Assembly (NCBI GenBank): GCA_022559845.1
Contig: CM040125.1
Coordinates: forward strand, 285,000,200 to 285,064,199
Direction: 5' to 3'
Length of the DNA: 64,000 nt
Origin: Amorphophallus konjac
Lineage: Eukaryota > Streptophyta > Magnoliopsida > Alismatales > Araceae
The notes beneath the pieces were generated by a model that was not told the origin of the DNA, ran no database searches, and was given only the letters and a program-made list of their open reading frames with translations. Positions within the stretch are counted from its first letter, which is position 1. The number at the start of each line of letters is the position of its first letter. The position numbers and the translations under genes are program-made. Below, one piece after another: positions 58,692 through 64,000 of the stretch.

Positions 58692-60602
58692 TTGCATAGC
58701 CGGTCTAGTGTAGTGTCCAAGTGTCGGCATGTCCAACATATAGTTCCCCCCCAATTTCCCATGGATTCCCAATCACCTGGGCAATATGGCCGTTGGTCCA
58801 CCCATGGGCTTGGCAACCACCCACTCCACTTCCGTAGGCCCGAAGCCTCGGATTTTTATGGCTCCAATGGCCCGGGCGACTACCTCAAGTGGGAGGCCGC
58901 CATGGACACATACTTTGATTGTTATACTATGTCCGAGGCAATGCAATTCTCTTTCGCTAAAGAGCGGCTTCTTCATGAGGCTGCCAAAAAGTGGGATTAC
59001 ATCGAAAGAATGAGAGAGGTTAGGGGGCAATGGCCCATCGAGTCATGGTGGGACATGAAGAGAGAGCTTAGGAAGGTCTACGTGCCCTAACTGGTCACCT
59101 CCAACCGGCCCCACCAAATCACTTCCAACCAAGTGAGTCCTAGTCGGAGGCAAAGAGCCCCACACGTAGATGAGCCAAGACCCACTCCTAGGATGGTTGA
59201 CTACGGGCGAGTCCACCATGATATCCCTATTCCAACCCACTCCGTTGCCGAACTTATACAAATGATTTTGGACCGGTTGGATGGGGTGGATAGGACACGT
59301 ACTCCTAGTGATGTACTCCAACCCGAGCCTAAGGAGGTCATCGCCGGTAGTCTTAACCCGGCCCCATCAAAGGAGTCCCCAAGCCCTCTCCCTATCATAG
59401 TGGATCCTCTTCTCCCACCCACGAGAGCCCCATTGCCTACACCCCCTGTCTGTCAGGAGGATAAGGGTAGGGACCCACTTATCCGGGAGCGTAGTGGGTC
59501 ACGATAGCAGTGTTATCACTGCCAGGGGTTCGGCCACTACGCCGGACAATGTCCCACTCAGACATCTCTAGCCATAAGGGACAAAAGGGTTGGAGAAGCC
59601 CCACTCTCCGATCTTTATTCTAAGCCACCTCAGCCTGAGCCACCCGTGTTTCTAACGGGTATACTTGTCATAGCCGAGCCGCTTCTTAGCTGGCTCAGGA
59701 AGGGCTTGGTCCCACTTCCCTTCCCATCTATGGACCCTATCCTACCTCTGGTGCCAATCAATTCATTTCATACCACTTTCCGGTCTAGTCACTATGTGGA
59801 TACATTGGATGACCTTCTTAAAGGGTTAGACCGGCAGTGGACATTTACGCACTTGTTGGCTCCAAGCTTCGACCGACCCACAGGTCGTAGTTTCACTCAT
59901 TCCGCTTTAGGGTCCATCACCTCCGTGTACACCGTGGGTCATGTTACCACGGAGGTTCTTCTACTCCTCCCTATGCCGGCCGAGTCCGACTTCATTCCCC
60001 TTTGCCCAAGGGAGGAATCTTACTTTCTACCTATGACTGTCGTCCCATCTCTCACAATGAATGAAGGTGATCATTTACACCTCCAAGATTTCTAAATGTG
60101 GGACAGTGATTTGTGGAAGCCTAGTCTGAGGGGTTATACCTTCTTTGATCCCTTCGACCCATTCTCTTGTGGACCCCGTGACCCACCATATTTTCTCCAC
60201 CTTTTCGAGAGAGTCCACCATCATACCCCCACCGTCTCATCTCCCTTCATGGATGAAGGAGATCAACAATACCTTCTAGACTTCCACACATGGGATCTTG
60301 AGATAAGGGAATCCATATCGAGGGGTCACACATTCTTTGATCCCTTCGATCCCTTTCTTAGTGGGCCCCTTGGTCCACAATCTCTATTCCACTTCTTTAG
60401 GGGAGGTCACCATTATACCCCTCCCCCATGGACCGGGCCATCGGCACCCACCGAGTCCGTTCACGGGCGAGAGACACCCGACCCTCCTGTTCCACCCAAA
60501 CCTCCCAAATCCAAAAGACCGTCATATGGTTGTACCGACATTCAGTCATACTTAGGGTATGAATGGCACACCTTTGGATGTCCTGGACCACCTTGCATAT
60601 GA
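58692..60602 (+). pseudogene. Gag of D with zinc knuckle and novel C-terminal extension
   Basis: One frame to TGA 60600, with stops at 59088 (TAA), 59505 (TAG) and 60093 (TAA). The likely start is ATG 58761. The capsid region has DFYGSNGPGDYLKWEAAM and WWDMKRELRKVYVP; the zinc knuckle CYHCQGFGHYAGQC follows the second stop. Instead of protease and RT there are about 340 codons without a known domain, including two about 58-residue repeats centred on FFDPFDPF (about 60140 and 60335). Gag would allow packaging by its own particle or a relative's; the extension is unexplained. Confidence 0.78.
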
Positions 60603-60686
60603 TTGGGTCGAACTAACATTAGGTTTGTTTAGGGGTGTGTGTGCATCCGTGTGTTTTTATTTTGCTAAGCATTTTAGGAGTGCATA

Positions 60687-61436
60687 GTGAGTCTACCGAG
60701 TCTAGTGCTAGGCATGTTAGGAGTCTGCATGAGTGAGGCCAGCAATGCACGTTACAAAGAGCTAGCCGATGCCCATCGACACCACCGAGAGTTCCAAGAG
60801 GGTGAATATGTCATGATCAGGGTAAGACCTGAACAGTTTCCCTCTGGAACCGTTAAGAAGTTGCAAGCTCGCGGAGCCGGTCCATTCAGAGTGTTGAAAC
60901 GCGTTGGATCCAATGCGTACGTTGTGGACTTGCCCGAGGAATATGGTATAAGCTCTACCTTCAATGTATCGGATCTTGTTGCATATAGGGACCCAGCGGT
61001 GATCCCTAGTGAGCCTTTTGAGCCATCTCCTCCCCTTGAGAGTGATCCCACACCTGGGTGTCCACTTCCACCTCGAGCCCCTTTTTCACGGCAGCGTGAG
61101 CATATAGATCGTATACTGGACGAGCAAGTGATAGTTACCAGGAGTGGATCTTACCCGCGCTACCTAGTGCGATGGAGAGGACGGTCCGCTACTGAGGACA
61201 CATGGATCACACATGGCGAGTTGCAGCAGATCGATCAGGACCTTCTGGAGCGATATAGGAGCGATGTCGACCCTTACTCGACAGGGTCGAGTTTCTCCTA
61301 CCTGGGGAGAATTGGTGCGGACACCCGAGCAGTTGAGCGGCATGACACGCCGAGCCACCGGTACCGCACACGGAGCACGACTCGAGCCACCTCAGCGTCC
61401 ATCTGGCTCGGAGACAGCCTGGAGACTCCGCCTTGA
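60687..61436 (+). CDS. Integrase C-terminal domain plus chromodomain of D
   Basis: Open for 249 codons; ATG at 60729 is the likeliest start, but in an ancestor this was the end of pol. Contains VMIRVRPEQFPSG, GPFRVLKRVGSNAYVVDLP (GPY/F module) and a full chromodomain (RILDEQVIVTR, RYLVRWRGRSATEDTWI, ELQQIDQDLLERY). The last 36 codons lie in the 3' LTR. Chromodomains bind modified histones and guide integrase; without the catalytic core this product could at most tether or dimerise. That the domain stayed intact while C's decayed is notable. Confidence 0.85.
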   Translation: MSLPSLVLGMLGVCMSEASNARYKELADAHRHHREFQEGEYVMIRVRPEQFPSGTVKKLQARGAGPFRVLKRVGSNAYVVDLPEEYGISSTFNVSDLVAYRDPAVIPSEPFEPSPPLESDPTPGCPLPPRAPFSRQREHIDRILDEQVIVTRSGSYPRYLVRWRGRSATEDTWITHGELQQIDQDLLERYRSDVDPYSTGSSFSYLGRIGADTRAVERHDTPSHRYRTRSTTRATSASIWLGDSLETPP

Positions 61437-63592
61437 GCCTCCCCATTTCTCATATTTAATTAGACTTTATTTGTGTGTAAGGTGTGTTTATTTCATTTTA
61501 TACGGTTTACAATTATGAGTGTACGAGGGGCTTATTTGTAAAATGGGACCCCTGGGCCCCATGGGACCCCCAGGCCCCCTCCCATTGGTCCATATCAGCC
61601 TTGTGGGGTTGGTCAACATCCAAGGTGGACATCTAGAAGCCTTGACTAGTCAATTGTTCACATGGGGGACAAGGGACCAAAATGGTCAACAATTCCAACC
61701 AAACCCACCTACCATGTCCCCCCCTTGGTCAAGGTGCGCCCCCCTCCCCATTTGTTTATTATTTTTGTTGTGTTTTGATCAAACTTCATCCTAGCCATCC
61801 ATCCCTAACCCCTAGATCCAACGGTGGAGGATGGATTAGATGGGTGACCTATATATGCTTGTATTTTCCTATTTTCATGAATTAATGTCATTTGATTCAA
61901 AGAAATTCAAGAGCAAGGGCTGGTGCGCCCCCCTCCTCTCTCCTCCCTCTCCCCCTTGAAGCTGTGAAGGCTTCCATTCTGAGGTGTGACGCCTCGTGTA
62001 TCGGTTCCGACGATCGCCGCCGCCGCCACGAGCCGCCACCGCACCGCCTTCGCCTTCAATGGAGTTCTGCCCGCGCAGTACCACAGGAGCTTCCATGAAT
62101 TTCCTGTCTCAGTCCCGAGCTTAGATAGATCTGGGGATTTTATTGGGTGTTCCAGAGGTGTCAAGGACATCCCCAAAATTTTGGTTTGCCATTCAGATCT
62201 CGTTTCATATTTTTTGATTTTCGTCCACCCTTCCATTTTGGTTCTGCCAGAGTTCTGTCCAGATTCATCCCCGCCCTGAGTTTCATATCTTAGGTAAACT
62301 TTTTGATTTATTTTGGTTCGCCCAATTTTACTGGAGATTCCACCCATCCACCCCTTCATCCACAATTTTTCTCAAGTTTTGATTCGCCCATCTCATATTT
62401 TCTAAAATTCATTCTCAGACCCATCTACAGTTCTGTCCACCTGTTCCCAGATCCGACCACCAGTCACCCCAAAAATCATAACAAATCGCCACTACCTCCA
62501 AATAGAATTCTAAAAATTGTCACACTTCCGTGGTTTGATGCCCTACAATTCCTAAGAAGAGCTCAAGAGCTTAATCGGAGGTTTACTAGGCGGTCAATGG
62601 TGGTTCTCAGACAAGTACCCTGCAGATCTGAGATTTCGGTTACTGTACAACAGGGATTTGTAAATTCAATAAAGTTCTGATCCGACCAGATCCAGCAGAT
62701 CTCTCTAGGTCTAGATCAAAGCATTTGAAGAGAGCTTTCCAACGATAGCTCATGCGTCCCGATCCGACGTCGGGATTGCTCGCAGCGGCCGTTTTCACCG
62801 GAGCGCGCGCTGGAAGACAGCAACCAAAATCCGTGGACAGCTAGTTCAACAATTGGGAATCGGGGCCGATCGACCCCCGATCGGTGTTCCCGGCCGACCG
62901 CCGTCCGTGGAGGCGCGCCACCAGGGGTCCCCATCACAGTGGGTCCCACCCCCGCAGATCCGGAGGACAGCGCCATCCGTGGGCCCCACGGGACCGCAGA
63001 ACCCACCGTTCGGAAAGCACGAAAACGCAGAGTTCGGCACCGCCGAGCGACATCAAGATGCTGCCCGTCAACCCGAGTTGCGTGATTCTCGGGCTCCACA
63101 TGTGAACTTTTACCTCCCTGCGTGGAGTGGGTCAAATCTTTGTATTGCTGTGATATTGTTTAACCGGGAGTCCGTGATTCGGCCGGGGTTGTCTTTGCCA
63201 CGCCGGGTGTGTGGAGGTAAAGGTCTTAACTCCTTGGCGTTACATTGCTTAGCTAGTATACGGTCTTAGGCCGCTGCCAAGAGCATAGGTACTAGCCCGT
63301 GTGTCCATGTCACCGCTGTGAGAGTGAGTGTGACCCGTCCCGTGACTCAATCCGAGTCCGGAAGTTGAGTCGGACTACCCTTGACCTCCGCCGGTTCCTT
63401 AACCGCGCACGGTCCGCGCTTTCCCTCGCTTGGGATGACGAGTGAGCTTCCACTTCTGTTAGCGACGTTTTGCCACTAGGAGCTCGTAGTGTCGGGCTTA
63501 GTGTCTCCCTGGTGTGTGCTGCTGGTCGCGTCTTCATCTAGAGTCTGAGGGTGGTACCTAATAGTGTCGTCTCCCGTGTCCGTCCCGCATCA
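61326..63592 (+). repeat. 3' LTR of D
   Basis: Starts CGAGCAGTTG (first base changed from T) and ends CCCGCATCA, then CGTCC. Includes the stop codon of the chromodomain ORF (61434) and the roughly 60 bp missing from the 5' LTR. Confidence 0.93.
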
Positions 63593-63597
63593 CGTCC
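63593..63597 (+). other. Target site duplication of D, right copy (CGTCC)
   Basis: Matches 56173-56177. E's coding sequence resumes in frame after it. Confidence 0.9.
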
Positions 63598-64000
63598 CCA
63601 CTTCCTCCCAGAGCGGGTAGCATGCGCCGAAGTGGAAGCTTCAGCATGGTTGCCTTCCAATGGCGTGGCTGACGCCTCTGTGTCGTCATCCTCCCCAGGT
63701 AAGGTGAATAACACGGAGAGCGTATTGTAGTGCACTGTCATGGTTTTCTTTTTCCTTCTGTTCTTTGGCTGCCTTTTCATCTTCTGGTGCCCTGACTTTG
63801 CTGGCTCCTGCCCCCAGAAAGGTTCAGTCTCATCCTTTTCCTACTTTTCCTCTGGTTTTTCTTCAATGGTCAACTCTTCTAGCTGCCCCCAGAGTATGCA
63901 ATCTTTCACTAGTAGGGGCCTCGGCTCATTCTGCTCATATTCGTCGAGTCCATTGATGTATTATTGCAGACGTTTTGCCTCAGGACTTATTTCTTTTTGT
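63598..64000 (-). pseudogene. Gag C-terminus of E, running off the window
   Basis: Minus-strand text such as MTVHYNTLSVLFTLPGEDD and STSAHATRSGRKWG matches B 7175-7320. Further right, LLVKDCILWGQLEEL matches B's gag end, with TAA and TAG changes near 63958 and 63843. E has Trp where B's gag stops at 7100. Confidence 0.85.

Larger units (their letters stand above)
56178..63592 (+). mobile_element. Non-autonomous chromovirus D
   Basis: 7415 bp: LTRs of 2206 and 2267 bp, Met-type primer site, leader, gag with extension and an integrase-tail/chromodomain ORF. Protease, RT, RNase H and integrase core are absent, not merely mutated: the internal region is only 2.9 kb. Flanked by CGTCC; E's frame continues exactly on both sides. 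By eye the LTRs differ by 2-3 percent, plus one indel of about 60 bp. Confidence 0.92.
47821..64000 (-). mobile_element. Tat-lineage retrotransposon E, minus strand (visible part)
   Basis: A second member of B's family in opposite orientation. Plus-strand order: LTR piece, H fragment, 127-bp-like repeats, GAAAACCCGAAAGG block, minisatellite, integrase, RNases H, RT, protease, then D, then gag end to the window edge. One reading frame is kept throughout, also across D, with about ten nonsense codons. It lacks the antisense PMD gene and most of the LTR, apparently through a deletion starting in H. The left boundary is approximate by about 20 bp. Confidence 0.9.

Overview
The window is plant nuclear DNA, almost certainly from an angiosperm with a large repeat-rich genome. 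Evidence: Ty3/gypsy chromoviruses with tRNA-Met-type primer sites, Tat-lineage elements carrying a second RNase H, and an antisense plant mobile domain (PMD) gene. I found no convincing free-standing host gene, rRNA, tRNA or CRISPR. Nearly every base belongs to nested LTR retrotransposons, named A to H here. The species cannot be named from the sequence.

Left nest (1-30739): chromovirus C (plus strand, RT onward, 25764-30739) is interrupted inside its RT by Tat element B (2440-25763). B's 5' LTR is itself interrupted by element A, whose last 903 internal bases and complete 3' LTR (904-2439) open the window. B has a primer site, one 3107-codon reading frame (ORF1-gag-PR-RT-RNaseH-aRNaseH-IN) broken only by eight nonsense codons, two kinds of 3' tandem repeat, a minus-strand multi-exon PMD/coiled-coil gene (about 21.76 to 16.6 kb) and a 3.2-kb 3' LTR.

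Middle (30740-32395): a 1.66-kb spacer with strong A+C strand bias that I cannot classify.

Right nest (32396-64000): chromovirus F begins with a 5' LTR that is split by element G (34340-46472, target duplication CTTGA). G is a Tekay/Del-like element with 3.65-kb LTRs and an intact 1464-residue gag-pol; its LTRs differ by about 1 percent, so it is the youngest and only apparently autonomous element. F continues with primer site, leader and gag until cut near 47820 by E, a minus-strand relative of B that runs off the window end. E carries a remnant LTR end (H, 48868-49007) and is split by D (56178-63592, target duplication CGTCC), a chromovirus without protease, RT or integrase core that keeps gag, a novel gag extension and a chromodomain.

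Most notable: (1) the intron-bearing antisense PMD gene inside B; (2) an array of about 18 diverged approximately 24-bp palindromes in each G LTR, with a parallel array in A's LTR; (3) a conserved hairpin-rich leader between primer site and gag in G, D and F with a compensatory base change; (4) near-exclusive C-to-T type coding decay with preserved frames in B, E and F. Proteins of G could act in cis for G and perhaps in trans for the defective chromoviruses; that is inference.
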